This document shows positions 46,411-58,075 of a stretch of DNA of 64,000 nucleotides, one piece after another. A program made the translations under genes and the position numbers. The notes beneath the pieces were generated by a model. It saw only the letters and a program-made list of their open reading frames with translations, made no database searches and was not told the origin of the DNA. Numbering within the stretch: position 1 is the first letter of the stretch; each line of letters begins with the position of its first letter. Source of the DNA: Siphonodentalium dalli (Eukaryota > Mollusca > Scaphopoda > Gadilida > Siphonodentaliidae); NCBI GenBank assembly GCA_032622095.1, contig CP136066.1:232258961-232322960 (forward strand), read 5' to 3'.

Positions 46411-47346
46411 GACTAATGAGTCAAACCGCCTAACATGTGTGGTGATAATCTCTATTTATTACATGATCCTACCCTTATTCCATTCAATAAACCCATTCTA
46501 TAAATTGGGACTTTAAACGTTCGTTTAATAACAGGAAATAGTGCCAGGTGACCTTTGACTTCCAGTTTGTCGTCTGTTCGAACGCTACGTCTCAAAATAC
46601 TATGACTTCCAATATTTTTACACGAAACATCATCGCATGCCTTATAGAAGCCGATGGTAGTTTCGCGTCCCATTTGTTGATTTATACACAATAATGATCA
46701 TCAATTAAGTTTAGTGTCGGCGGTTATTTTTAGGGTCAGTCGATGTGCGGAAACATCTTCTTTTTTTGGGCTTAGCGCACTAACCCCAGTGCATGTGTAT
46801 GTGTCATTTACTATGTGTTACCAAATTAGACAAGTAAATATGTTTGAGAAACATGAAATGGCCAAGTCGCATTTTCAGAGACTCAGCCATGAAGCTAGGA
46901 AATAAAGTTATATCCTAGCGAAGTGGAAATGGCCAAGTCATTGAGAATTGTAACGAGTCATTGAGAATGTCTACCAGCAAGTGGTGCCAAATTATCTCCT
47001 TTCATAAAACCTCTTCTATCGCTGCTTGCCGGTTACACATGCCGATAGACATGCAGCTACTTATTACACTCTGAAAAAATCTACTCCTCTCCAAGACGGA
47101 TATTTTTGTTATAGAAAGCTAAAACTCCATGCAGTGCCCTCTCCGTTATCACTGCGATATATCACTGCCACACAAGGATGGTACTTTGCGGACCGATACA
47201 TCTATTTTTACATATTTACATGGATTGGAGAGCTTTCCGATAAATGGCAACAAGCCATATTTCCAACTAAATTCTGAAAAGTTACCAATAATTGTGCTGT
47301 GGTTAAAGGAGTCGATTAATTAGGGCATTACTGTAGTTGTCCTGAG
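46411..47346. other. Non-coding, nothing recognised
   Basis: A minus-strand frame at 46452-46691 (79 residues) opens MCINQQMGRETTIGFYKACD. It shows no recognised family, splice context or codon signature, so it is not called. Confidence 0.35.
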
Positions 47347-47680
47347 ATGATAAAGGATCTCAATAAACCTTCAAATAGTTCAATATTGAACCAACAATTA
47401 ATTAAAACTATTAATGACATCAAAAGAACAATCAAAGAAAATATCTTGACAACATGGCAATTTCATTTGTCAAATCTTGAACAATTAAGACAGTCAATGA
47501 CTGGGGTCACTCACCAGACTGCAAAGACTGATAAGACTGGGACTCTGGAGACCACAATAGTCAAAACTGTTCGTAATCACTTTAAAAGAAGTAGATCTAA
47601 AGAGGATATTTGGTTAGAGAGACTTCACATATGTAGATTGGTGAAAATCTACCTTGAAATTACCAACTGTACACTACTGA
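47347..47680 (+). other. Unrecognised open frame, possible element remnant
   Basis: ATG 47347 opens a frame that reads MIKDLNKPSNSSILNQQLIK and continues with hydrophilic helical sequence (KRTIKENILTTWQFHLSNLE). The last ~20 codons (after about 47680) run into a degenerate family 4 repeat monomer, so the stop at 47700 is accidental. It could be a fragment of a transposon protein. No family recognised. Confidence 0.25.
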
Positions 47681-47825
47681 TCAGGTTGACCTCATTTTAA
47701 CAAATCTGAATCTCAGTCACTAAAGGATCCTCCTGATTCCTCCACACTATATGTAAGCTAAATAGTCCAACCTCTCTTGAGAAGACATTTTAAGAATTAC
47801 TATAGAGACATGTAGTTATGACCTG
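47680..47825 (+). repeat. Degenerate family 4 core monomer
   Basis: GACCTCATTTTAACAAATCT and GAGAAGACATTTTAAGAATT match the family 4 units at 52740-52790 and 54095-54195 with several changes. No microsatellite or 3' hairpin follows. Confidence 0.55.
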
Positions 47826-47912
47826 GTCCCACCCTATTTACGTGCGCTCGCGCAACAGTATGGCGATCAGACAGATTCGTAAGTTGGTGTCGCCATACTC
47901 CGTTTCACTCCA

Positions 47913-47935
47913 TGACGTCACCAAAAATGACGTAA
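47913..47935. promoter_or_regulatory. Paired CRE-type sites
   Basis: A perfect TGACGTCA at 47913-47920 and TGACGTAA at 47928-47935, in a locally CpG-rich patch (47840-47960). This may be a promoter for the small frame at 48125, but no transcript evidence is available. Confidence 0.35.
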
Positions 47936-48124
47936 AACCTCGTGGCGTTCTGACATTTTTACTGTGCCGCGTTTTTCCTGTTTATTTTATGTGTTGTTTT
48001 CGATTATTTGTTTGTCGCCGATATCGCCATTTGTCAGGATTTCCTGTTTCTATATTTAAAACTGGCATGCTCGTAGTGAGCCTCGATTTCGATTTTTTCT
48101 CCCAGGTCAAAATACGTCAGAGTT

Positions 48125-48322
48125 ATGACAAAAATAGACCGACCTATATTTTCTCCATCAGAACTCTACATCAAAGAGTCTATAGACTCCTTCGGGACCT
48201 ACATAGACTCCTTCATTTGGGTATTTTTACTTATAATTGGGAAGTTTTATCATTTTTGGTTCGTGCGAAGACCTCTTTTTATCGTGCGGGAAAAGAGAGA
48301 CATTCAAAACGCGATTTCGTAA
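48125..48322 (+). CDS. Candidate small single-pass membrane protein (65 aa)
   Basis: ATG 48125 to TAA 48322. Residues ~28-45 (FGTYIDSFIWVFLLIIGKFY region) form a hydrophobic span with aromatic ends. A basic cytoplasmic-type tail with FVRRPLFIVREKRD follows, which fits a positive-inside, single-pass protein. A good acceptor (TTTTTTCTCCCAG at about 48091-48103) lies 21 bp upstream, and a donor-like C|GTAAGT occurs near 47879, so a short upstream non-coding exon is possible. A longer frame (47818-48390) overlaps in another frame but begins inside a repeat. No family recognised; it could be chance. Confidence 0.3.
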   Translation: MTKIDRPIFSPSELYIKESIDSFGTYIDSFIWVFLLIIGKFYHFWFVRRPLFIVREKRDIQNAIS

Positions 48323-48439
48323 TTCGACGCAATATGCTGAATAGCCTAACCTCCAGCCGAGTTCCGGGTCAAATACGACGAATGACGTAACACAAAACAA
48401 AACGCATTTGTTGACACAAACACCGTTTGAAGAGTTTAT

Positions 48440-49072
48440 TACTGTATACACCCGTCAGTAAGCCCGGGGGGCTCGTGCACATTTTTGGTAAAAAAGTGGG
48501 TACTGGGCTTACTCACGAGGACCTCCCCGTGCAAAAATTAAGTTAGCATTCAGATACTGACCTACCATCATTTTTTCGATAATGCTTATTAATCAAGCTA
48601 ATTCTTATAAAAACACAACAGTGAGCTGTGGTGAACACACATCACACTTCTGTATTATCAAAGGATCCTACAAAAACACTAAGTCATTACTCCACATCCC
48701 ATTGGATTTAATCTGATAGAGGTGTGAACAATAAGTGACACATCCTTTGATTTTATTGATTTGAAACCTCTTTGAATGACCCAACAACTAAGAATAGAAT
48801 AGAATAAGATGTGTATAATTCAGAACAATATTAACACAGTGTATACTATTATACATCTTCATTATTTAAGAAACTGGTCAAATTATAAAAGCACAGATGG
48901 GCTTGAGTATCTTCTCCTATTCTACAGGATAGATACATGATTGTATTCACCTTCCAAATGCTCAAAAATGGGGGTGGGCTTATCTACGAGGACCACCCCA
49001 TGTTTTATTTAGGGTAAAAACACAGACTGGGCTTATCTTCGAGGATGGGCTTACTGACGGGTGTATACAGTA
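48440..49072. mobile_element. Tc1/mariner-type MITE with TA duplication
   Basis: Element 48442-49070 (629 bp). The TIR CTGTATACACCCGTCAGTAA is continued by GCCC at both ends, flanked by TA at 48440-48441 and 49071-49072. An inner inverted pair (GGGCTTACTCACGAGGACC against its partner near 48970-49000) adds a second stem. No coding capacity. Confidence 0.8.
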
Positions 49073-49340
49073 TTACATAAAATGATCGTTATTGATTAAT
49101 TATTGATTAATTATTGATATTTATTGTTGCATATTGGCTGCTATCAATATTTACACAAATAGTATTAATTATTTCTTATAATTGCTCCTTTGGTCAACTT
49201 TGACTATCGGAAAATGAAAATGAAAATATGCCGCTGAAAAAAATGTAATCGATATTAAAGTCTCATCCTTTCGGCAACATGGAATTGGTTTTAATTACTT
49301 AAATGATTAATATAGTAATTTGACCAGGTGACCCCATTTA
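49073..49340. other. Spacer
   Basis: AT-rich sequence with a GATTAATTATT direct repeat near 49092-49120. Nothing else recognised. Confidence 0.4.
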
Positions 49341-49343
49341 AAA

Positions 49344-50862
49344 ACAAGAGGCCGATCACGATCGGCAAATGTTTAACCCATACCTTGGCGATAACTGATA
49401 ATTGGTCAAAGATATGATCACAGTAATACATATATGAGTACCTAACTTAAAATCAAAAGCTCAAATAATTGTCTTAAGAAGGGGTTAAAGTAATTGGTGT
49501 GGGGGAGAAGTCGTTTTAAATCTCATAACTACATCCCTATTCACACAAGGACCTCTCATTGTGAGATCCAATTGTTTAGCCATTAATCAATTTGACAGAT
49601 AGGATAAACAACAAGAGATGGACTGTCGTCCGGTGCATACCCCCTCATGGCATACCGCCTAGTGTGGGCACATCTATAACTTATGATGGCTATACTCAGA
49701 CATATGGACCCAGAAATCAGCATTTTCATATAAACAAAGATGAATAACTATAGAACAAAAAACCAAAACAAACATTTGAATGTACCATTAACTGTCCTCA
49801 TAGTGGTGAACATCCATACAAAATTTCATTGAGATCCGAGCATTACTGTTCAAGTTATGAGCTGAACAGACATCGGATGGATCAAACAGCCAACATTTCC
49901 AGATAAACAAAGATGAATTACTCTAGAATGGAAAAGCAGAACAGAACAATGGAACCCCCTATTGAATGTCCTCATAGCAGTGAACATCTATACCAAATTC
50001 CATTGAGATCCCAGCACAACTGTTGAAGTTACGACATGAAGACACCAGACGGACCAAAAAGCCAACATTTATTTCCAGATGAACAAAGATGAGTAACTCT
50101 AGAATGGAAAAGCGGAACAAAACGATGGAACGCTCTTTTTAATGTCCTCATAGTAGTGAACATCCATATCAAATCCCATTGAGATCCCAGTACAACTGTC
50201 GAAGTTACAATATGAACAGACACCAGACGAACCAAAAAGCCAACATTTCCAGATGAACAAAGATGTATAACTCTAGAATGGAAAATCCGAACAAAACGAT
50301 GGAACCCTCTATTGAATGCCCTCATAGTAGTGAACATCCATACAAAATTTCATTGAGATCCGAGCACTACTGTTCAACTTATGACATGAACAGACACCAG
50401 ATGGACCAAAACTCCAACATTTCAAGATAAACAAAGATGAATAACTCTAGAATGGAAAATCGGAACAAAACGATGGAACCCTCTATTTAATGTCCTCATA
50501 GTTGTGAACATCCACACCAAATTTGGTTGAGATCCCAGCACAACTGTTGAAGTTACGACATGAACAGACACCAGACGTACCAAAAAGCCACTATTTCCAG
50601 ATAAACAAAGATGAATTACTCTAGAATGGAAAATCCAAACAAAACGATGGAACCCTCTATTAAATGTCCTCATAATAGTGAACATCCATACCTAATTTCA
50701 TTGAGATCCGAGCACTACTGTTCAAGTTATGACACGAACAGACATCAGACGGACGTACGGACTCACGGACGCACGCACGGACGGACGCACGGACGGACGC
50801 ACGGACGGACGGACAGGTGCAAAACAGTATACCCCCCTTTTTTTTTTAAAAGGGGGTATAAT
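49344..50862 (+). mobile_element. Tandem-cored element, family 2, complete
   Basis: The 5' end ACAAGAGGCCGATCACGATC forms a small palindrome (GCCGATCACGATCGGC, 49351-49366). After ~270 bp come six ~175-190-bp units (49700-50745), each with AAACAAAGATGAATAACTCT, AACAAAACGATGGAACCCTC, GTCCTCATAGTAGTGAACAT and GAACAGACACCAGACGGAC. An ACGGACGCACGGACGG microsatellite (50750-50818) and a 3' hairpin (50827-50860, GTATACCCCCC against GGGGGTATA) follow, then AATTA. Minus-strand frames over the units are repeat translations. Confidence 0.75.
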
Positions 50863-51230
50863 TATCCAGCCAGCAGGTTGTTCATCTTTACCTTCATAGA
50901 ACAACCTCCTAGAGCTACATGTATGTAACATATGTCATCACTCAAAATAATAACAGATTTCGCTTGGAATGACATCTATTAAAGGTATTCTCATATACTA
51001 TGGATATTGGATGATCACATGACAATTTATTGATATCATCATATTACAAGCAACTATTGCAATAAAATCTTCACATTTTCAATACAGGAGTCATGTAGTG
51101 TCAATGACAATTTTTTTTTTTTAATTAATTTATTTTATTATTATTATAAAAGTTTTTAAATATGTGTTTATGTTAAATTAAGTGAGGAAATTCAATCTAA
51201 AAAAAATGAAAAATAAAAATTTCAAATTTA
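50863..51230. other. Non-coding, homopolymer-rich
   Basis: T-runs and A-rich tracts; a GTGTCAATGACAATTTTTTT stretch at 51098 may be the left end of the family 3 element that follows. Confidence 0.4.
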
Positions 51231-51235
51231 AAAAA

Positions 51236-51475
51236 AGAAGGGTCATAACTCCTTTAAAATAAATCGGATCGAACCCATATTCAAACTCGAACTGTATTTT
51301 GGGATGAGAAACATATATACAATATTTGGTTCTGATCAAATAGAAATTGTTAGAGTTATCGCGTTTTGCCTAAAGTGTCTACAAACTGACAGACAGATGG
51401 ATGGACAGACGAGTGGTAAATCCGGACATTGACATTATGTGTACCATAGTATGGTATAGGTACACATAAAAAGTT
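51236..51475 (+). mobile_element. Tandem-cored element, family 3, one core unit
   Basis: One core unit (GGGTCATAACTCCTTTAAAA, then ATCGGATCGAACCCATATTC), an ACAGACAGATGGATGGACAG tract, and a hairpin at 51436-51468 (TATGTGTACCATA against TATGGTATAGGTACACATA), then AAAAG. It is the short partner of the next copy at 51955-52512. Confidence 0.65.
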
Positions 51476-51954
51476 TTATCTCATGCAGAGTACAAAAAAC
51501 ATACATCAAACCTGGTGTGCCCCTTTGATATTTCAATTCACATGTGTAACCAATTGAAATCAATGTCAATAAGCTTTCCATTAATATATAGATACAACAA
51601 AGTAGACCTACAGTTCTAAAAGTGTTATGAACAATTATTTTGTTCCCATAGACTGATACAGAGCTCTCGACAATATCCAATGGTAATGCAATCAAACAAT
51701 GGAACCAGGTTATGCCTTCAAGATGAAGTTGAAATAACCATGCATATAGTCTGCCTATGATATGGCCAGAGGAACTTAGCTCTATAAAGTTTATGTGATA
51801 AAGCCACCTAGCAGTTAATTAACTAAATACAAGAGAGAGAAACTTAATGGCATTGTAACTCGAAACCATCTCTACAGCATTGCAAAGGTGATTTATTAGA
51901 TGCTATCTAGAGAGTGCCACCTGTGTATCTCTGATATATTTCAGTGATGAATAA
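51476..51954. other. Spacer between two family 3 copies
   Basis: No gene seen. The minus-strand frame at 51435-51695 overlaps the family 3 hairpin and is not called. Confidence 0.4.
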
Positions 51955-52512
51955 AATAATCAAAGGGCCATAACTCCATTGAAAAGGACCGGATCAAACC
52001 CAAATTCGAACTCGATCTGTATTTTGAGTTGAGAAACTCACATACAAAATTTGGTTCCTATCAGTTGAAAAATTATTTATATATCGAAGCGTTCATGAAT
52101 TCTATGTCAAAGGGCCATAACTCCATTAAAAAATATCGGATCAAACCCATATTCGAACTCGATCTGTATTTTGGTCCAAGAAACTCGCATACCAAATTTG
52201 ATTCTGATCAGATGAAATTTTTTGAGTTATGGTAGCATGTATGAATTCTAAGTCGAAAAAGGGCCATAACTCCGCAAAAAAAACTTGGATCAAACCCATA
52301 TTCGAACTCGATCTGTATTTGGTGCTGAGAAACACATATACAAAATTTAGTTCCGATCGGATAGAAAATATTTGAGTTATCGCACCATGCGTAAAGTGTC
52401 CACGGACAGACAGACAGACAGACGGACGGACGGACGGACGGACACACGACGAGTGGTCAATCCGGACGTCGACATTATGTTTACCATACTATGGTATGGG
52501 TAAACATAAAAA
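51955..52512 (+). mobile_element. Tandem-cored element, family 3, three core units
   Basis: Units at about 51962, 52108 and 52260 (spacing ~150 bp) each contain GGGCCATAACTCC, GGATCAAACCCATATTCGAA and CTCGATCTGTATTT. They are followed by a GACAGACGGACGG tract (52403-52444) and a hairpin at 52476-52508 (TATGTTTACCATA against TATGGTATGGGTAAACATA), then AAAAG. Confidence 0.7.
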
Positions 52513-52786
52513 GCAGAAGCAGTGAACTTGAGTGAACAGGCCAGGGGGGCCTTCAGAAATTTAATGTCATTATTTTTCAATTTAAAAAAATGTTTAACAA
52601 TATATATATAATTGACCATGGAGTTAAATACAATTTTTCTAATTTTTTAAAAATATTTTAATAAAAAAAAACAATTCCACATTTTTTTTAAATATTCTTT
52701 TATTTTTTTAATATATCATTTCTTTTCTTTTCATTTGACCCAGTGACCTCATTTGAACAAATCTGAACCCCAGTCACACAAGGATC

Positions 52787-54078
52787 CTTCATACTAGGGT
52801 CCTGCGAATATTCGATATTCGAATCGAGATTCGATTCGAAAGTCAAATTCGATTCGAATTTGATTCGAAATTTCCAACTCGAAATTTCGAATATACACTG
52901 GCAAAAAAGTAGGCTGTTTACAGACAAGTACACACGTCGATCTTAGCTGTTTCTGTGCCCATATATAATGCCCATATTATTTCCAAAAATTATGAATATA
53001 TGCAGCTTACAATTCTTATATTGTACATCGCGAAAGTTTGCATGATATTAAATATAAGTATAGCCAGTAATGAGACACTATATGACGGCTAAATGCATCT
53101 GAATTCTAGCTTTGAACATGGTAGCCAAAAGCTCGGAAATCGCCAATGAACCGACAGCGCGCGTAAATTATAATAGCTATGAGACTGAGCAACGTTAATT
53201 TTACTATTTAAGTTTAATTTCCGAACAGGGGCGGCAGGAAGATGGCCTATTTGGGCATGCCGCTCCTGTACAATATAATCATGTTTATTTCTGAATATTT
53301 TACTGTCAGCATTATGTTTGTAAACATTGTACAAAATAAACAATCAATCAAAAAACCGCTAGAGTTATCCGTATATGTCTCAGATTCCATGTTATCTAAT
53401 ATCGCTGAGAATTCAAACAACAAGCGTTCCCAGCGTCGAAAAGTTTTCGTTTGAAGTTGACTTTCAGTTTCGGATCATTCCTTGAAACTTGACAATTTGT
53501 TGTCCGTTATTCATATTTATTTTAAACATGCTAAAAGCTGTATGCAGTGCTGGAACTTACACGTGTGATGAATGCAACATGGTATATAAATCGCAAGCGT
53601 CTGGGACAACGACCCATCTATGCATCCAGCACTACATAAACAGGCTACCCTGCGACTGTTGTTGCATCTTCAAGTTTATAACAACTGGTAGTTCCCCGTG
53701 CCGATTTGCAATTGTGTATGTACATGCAAACTCTAAAAATTGCACGTGATTTTAATTCCGATAATCCATTTAGTGGTTTATATTTAATTGTCGTGATGAC
53801 GCATGGACGTTTTAATGTTTTTTTTCTCTCGACAATTCTCAATTGAAGTTAATATTATCAGGAACTACGGTTGATCGCCAAATAAGGTATGATGGAAGAT
53901 CATAGAACGTTTCACAAATCGTCTAATCATTGACATTAAATGCCTAATTGGGAATGCAACACATAGGTACTAGTATGATTCGATTCGATATTCGATTCGA
54001 TATCCGATTCAATTTTGTTGACTCGATTCAATATTCGATTCGATCAAAATCGCCAATTCGCAGGACCCTACTTCATAC
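52787..54078 (+). mobile_element. hAT element with transposase remnant, 8-bp TSD
   Basis: Element 52795-54070 (1276 bp). Ends are TAGGGTCCTGCGAAT and its reverse complement. CTTCATAC is duplicated at 52787-52794 and 54071-54078. Both ends carry dense ATTCGATTCGA-type subterminal repeats. The interior keeps the 5' part of a transposase gene (BED finger), so it is a deletion derivative of an autonomous element. Confidence 0.85.
53242..53749 (+). pseudogene. hAT transposase N-terminal remnant with BED-type zinc finger
   Basis: A first frame (53242-53454) ends in NSNNKRSQRRKVFV, typical of the basic segment before a BED finger. After a shift, a second frame (53489-53749) gives CDECNMVYKSQASGTTTHL followed by a His, the C-x2-C...H pattern with the conserved YK..ASGTTT of hAT BED fingers. 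Downstream the frame loses similarity and ends. The catalytic domain and C-terminal dimerisation domain are missing. The finger would bind the element ends. Confidence 0.65.
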
Positions 54079-54367
54079 CAAATATGAACCCATTTGGCCT
54101 GATGGTATTTGAGAAGATGTTTAAAAGAATTACTATGGAGGGGAAGAGTTATGACCCTGGCTTTGCAGCTATTTGACCCAGTGACCTCATTTGAACAAAT
54201 CTGAATGTGAGTCACCTAGGGAACATCCACACCAAATATGAACCCATTCGGTCTTATGGTTCAAAGATGTTGAAAGAATTTTTGACAGACGGATTGTCAG
54301 ACGGACGGACAACGGGCGAGGAGTAATGACTATAGCTCCACCGGAGACTTCGTCTCAGGTGAGCTAA

Positions 54368-54485
54368 ATCCTCTGCACTGAACTCTTCAAATAATAAAAA
54401 TAGACTATTCAAAAAAGCACAATAAAATAAAACAAAGGTGTTAAAACTTTGACCGATTTCAACGATATTTGGTATACGGGTCTAG
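54368..54485. other. Spacer
   Basis: Short AT-rich gap; nothing recognised. Confidence 0.4.
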
Positions 54486-54950
54486 GATCACATCTAGATT
54501 TGAATGATTTTTCATGAAAAATATGGCCACTGGCAGCCATCTTGGATTTTACTCTTTGCATCACTAAATCGTTTAATACACACTGCAGAGGTTATCCCTC
54601 ATCCAACCCTCACCAAACTTCATATGGAACTTCGGTGTGACCTCTCGATGGGTGTCTTCCACTTTGTCCCGAATTTTGTAAAAAAAAAACATGGCTGCCA
54701 GCAGCCATCTTGGATTTTACTCTTTATATGACCAAATCCTTTAGCACACCTTACAGGTCACATTTCTCATCCAATCGTCACCATACTTCATACGGATCTT
54801 CGGGGCGACCTCTAGATGGGAATTTACCCAGAACTTTTTCAAAACAAACATGGCCACCAGCAGCCATCTTGGATTTCAAATGTCAATCCATCAGCACACC
54901 CTACAGCCCACATTTATTGGAGAATTGTGAAACTTTATAGTCTTGTTGGT
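54486..54950 (-). repeat. B-family core repeat, reverse orientation, ~2.5 units
   Basis: GGCAGCCATCTTGGATTTTA recurs at about 54531 and 54700 and, with ATTTCAA, at 54860. CTTCATATGGA and CCTCTAGATGGG blocks lie between, the reverse complement of the units at 22986-23490. Frames crossing it are repeat translations. Confidence 0.7.
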
Positions 54951-56735
54951 AAATAAAAAGTAGGAATGTTTTTCCTGACAATCCCCCCACCCCCGATCTC
55001 ATTGAACAAATCTGCAATCCAACACCCTCAACCCCGAGGCCTATGGGTACATCCCTGCAAAAATATATGACAGGTGTGATTTACTTGGATGCTTGACTAC
55101 CAACTCAACAGGCTATAAACCCCCATCCCATGTTCAATTGAGGAAAAACATCTGTGCCCCACTGTTGTGCGTAAGCATAATTTAACAAGACTTTGCAAAT
55201 AAAACAAAGATATGTGGGTTAAACCTTCCATGACTGGAACTTCCTGAAATTTAGCAAAAAACCTGGGCCAATACATTCTCTTATTTACACACTGAGCCCC
55301 ACATATATACCGGTAAGAGAATACATTGGCCTAACATTAATATTTCCTTGACCTTGAAAGCCAGTGCATTCTTGTATATATGTGAAGCTCCCTATGGGAG
55401 ACTCGCGTATATAAGAGAATGCATTGATACAGGGTCTTTAATGCTGCACCAGCGCAGCTCTGGTCCTGAAAGGGCTAATACCAGTACTAATAATAAACTG
55501 TCAAACTGTTTAGAGACAACAGTCAAAACATTGGATTAAACTGCATTCATCTAATCAGGGCTAGGACTGCTGGGAATTGAGATAACTATAATTAGTTTAT
55601 AATGTGTCAGCTGTACAGAGTAAAATGATATATACACATTGTCTGTCATGAATCGGACCAGTCCAGACTGCAAGCAGTGCTAGACTGTACAAAATTCAAA
55701 CTCATCACAACTACTACCAAACGTGTGGAGACCATATCCAGGGGCTTATGCTACAAACTTCACAGACAACGTCTACTCATCCTAACAGCAAAAAAAGAAG
55801 ACAATGCACCTTAGCTAAGCGGGACTGTCTAAACACTATGTAAATAACACTATGTAAATAACACTATGTAAATAACTCCTCAGTACAATTCAGCCATCAA
55901 TATCTACGAACTCACAAAAAATCCCACTGTTCAACCGAGACGACCACATGTATATATCAATGCAATAGGACTACTAACGCCTACTCGAAGGCGGTTCTCC
56001 TGCAAGAGGAGGTACCTACAAAGAAGGTAAAGGTAAGGTTAAGGTAAGGCCAAATAACTTGTACAGCTGTAATCAAAATAAAGCATTTAATGTGCAGGGA
56101 AAGGATCTGGCTATAGTGTGATATGGGATGGACAGAGTATTGGGGGTGGGGGAGGATGTGATGTGGTGTGCTAAAGTATTATTGCAGAAAAATGTATCTG
56201 AGAAAACACAGTACCAGAGCTCTCATTCAACTTACAGTGAAAAACTGAAGTCAACAACAACAATTTTACATATTGTTGAAACTATATTTATAGTCCCCTA
56301 TTATTTTATTTTTACCACAACAAGTTTGCAATAATGGTAATTCTTTCGGTATATGATAAGAACAATACGAACAGAGCCAAACAGACTAATCCCAAAACAT
56401 AAGAAATAAGATCATGTCAGAGATGTCTTTGTCACAGTGGTATCTCAGCGGAGCGATGGGAGATAACTCAGCCTGGAGACAGTGGAGTTTGACAGAAAGC
56501 ATTATAGAGATAGCAGTTATACACAAATTAAGTTTAGTATGGTAGTTGATATTCCATTTCTTTCCAAGTTCCATAATATGAACTCTGCTCGTCAACGTGT
56601 TTTCGTTTAGTTTACTGAACTATTTCTTTCCTTAATTTTTTGTGCCAACATATTAGCATCTTGATTATCATGTTTTATGTTAGTTTTTGATGTAAATTTA
56701 CAAATAATGAAACACTGCATGAAAAGCGAGATTTA
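54951..56735. other. Non-coding with minor simple repeats
   Basis: A 16-bp repeat, AACACTATGTAAATAA, is present three times at 55831-55876, and an AAGGTAAGG simple tract at 56022-56049. No gene was recognised; the frames at 55348-55539 and 56128-56334 have no features I can name. Confidence 0.45.
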
Positions 56736-56744
56736 TAAAATATA

Positions 56745-56920
56745 AATGTTGCATAAATTTAGGACCCTGAATTTATGCATGCATTTATACATATTAAATT
56801 CGCCTTATACCAAAACATAAATCTCTCATTTATATTTTTAAATCTCGCATAATTGTTGCATAAATGTTGCATATATTTAGGACCCTGAATTTATGCATGC
56901 ATTTATACATTTCTTGGAAC
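56745..56920 (+). repeat. Direct repeat with ATGCATGCAT core
   Basis: TTTAGGACCCTGAATTTATG followed by CATGCATTTATACAT occurs at 56757-56791 and 56876-56910, each preceded by TGTTGCATAAAT-type sequence, ~119 bp apart. Confidence 0.65.
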
Positions 56921-57179
56921 AGTGCCAGAGGTCAGTAGAGCTATTTTGTCGCCAGCGAACATTTATAGCAATGTGGTAGACATTTGATGTCACTTTAACA
57001 CTATTGAGTCAAATGACATGCTGACAACGCTTACCCATAAAAAGCCCACGACTGAAGACCTTTTGCATCATGTATCCGGACAAACCGCCCTACAGATAAA
57101 CGTGATATAGATGTTATACATGTACCTCTATAGACACATGTGTTTCTCACGTAATTTGACGTAAATGTATTAAAATTTG

Positions 57180-58075
57180 TCATGGATATTGACAATGAAA
57201 TGTAAATGAGAGCAAGTCATTTTGGGGTCATTCGGCCAAATAAACACGGCCGCCAGCATCATCTTGGATTTTACTCTTTGCATGACTAAATACTTTGGCA
57301 CAGGCTACAGGTCGTACCTTTGGTCAGATCTTTATGAAATTTGTCATGGCTATTGACATTGACATGTACATGTAGATGGGAAAGAGTCATTTTGGAGTCA
57401 TTATGGCAAAAAAAACATGGCCACCAGTGGCCATCTCGGATTTCAAAATGCAATCCATTAGCATGGGCTACAGGCCATACTGTTTGTCTGATCATCACTA
57501 AATTTGTCGCGGATTTTGACAATGAAATGTAGATGGGAGCCGCGCGAGTCATTTTGGGGTCGTTCGGCCAAAATAAACATGGCCACCAGCAGCCATCTTG
57601 GATTTTGCATGACTAAATCGGTTAATCCTTTGGCACAGGCTACAGGTCATACCTTTGGTCGGATGTTTATGAAATTTGTCATGGCTTTTGAAATTGACAT
57701 GTAGATGGGAAACGAGTCATTTTGGGGTCATTCGGCAAAAGAACATGGCCGCCAGTGGCCACCTTTGATTTCAAAACAGCTAGACTACAGGCCAGAGTGT
57801 TCGTCTGATCATCATGAAAGTTAATATTGACATGTAGATGAGAATGAGTCATTTTGGGGTCATTCGGCCATAAAACATGGCTGCCAGCAGCGATCTTGGT
57901 TTAATCTTTGCATGACTAAATCTTTTGACACGGGCTACAGGTCGTATTTTTTGTCGGATCATCATAAAATTTGTCATGGATGTTCACATTGACATGTAAA
58001 TGGGTTATTTTTTGGTCATTCGGCGAAAACACATGGCTGCCAGTGGCCATCTTGGATTTTACTCTTTGTATAACT
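57180..58075 (-). repeat. Family 1 core satellite, reverse orientation, about 6 monomers
   Basis: GAGTCATTTTGGGGTCATTC, GGCCGCCAG..CATCTTGGATTT and GGCTACAGGTCGTACC recur with ~150-165-bp spacing, reverse complement to the arrays at 27.5-39.2 kb. I found neither the family's 5' end nor its 3' hairpin, so this is an array without element ends or one with lost ends. Confidence 0.75.

Larger units (their letters stand above)
52725..54367 (+). mobile_element. Tandem-cored element, family 4, split by a hAT
   Basis: The core unit (TTGACCCAGTGACCTCATTT, then GAACAAATCTGAA) appears at 52735, is interrupted by the hAT at 52795-54070, and continues at 54071-54290 with two units about 155 bp apart. GACGGACGGACAACGG and the TTCG hairpin (54334-54365), ending GAGCTAA, close the element. 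The 3' end is the same as at 1-96. Confidence 0.7.

Noticed and set aside
47818-48390. 190-residue open frame
   Set aside because: It begins inside a degenerate family 4 repeat, is very rich in Arg/Phe/Ser from biased composition, and overlaps the more plausible 65-residue frame. No family recognised.
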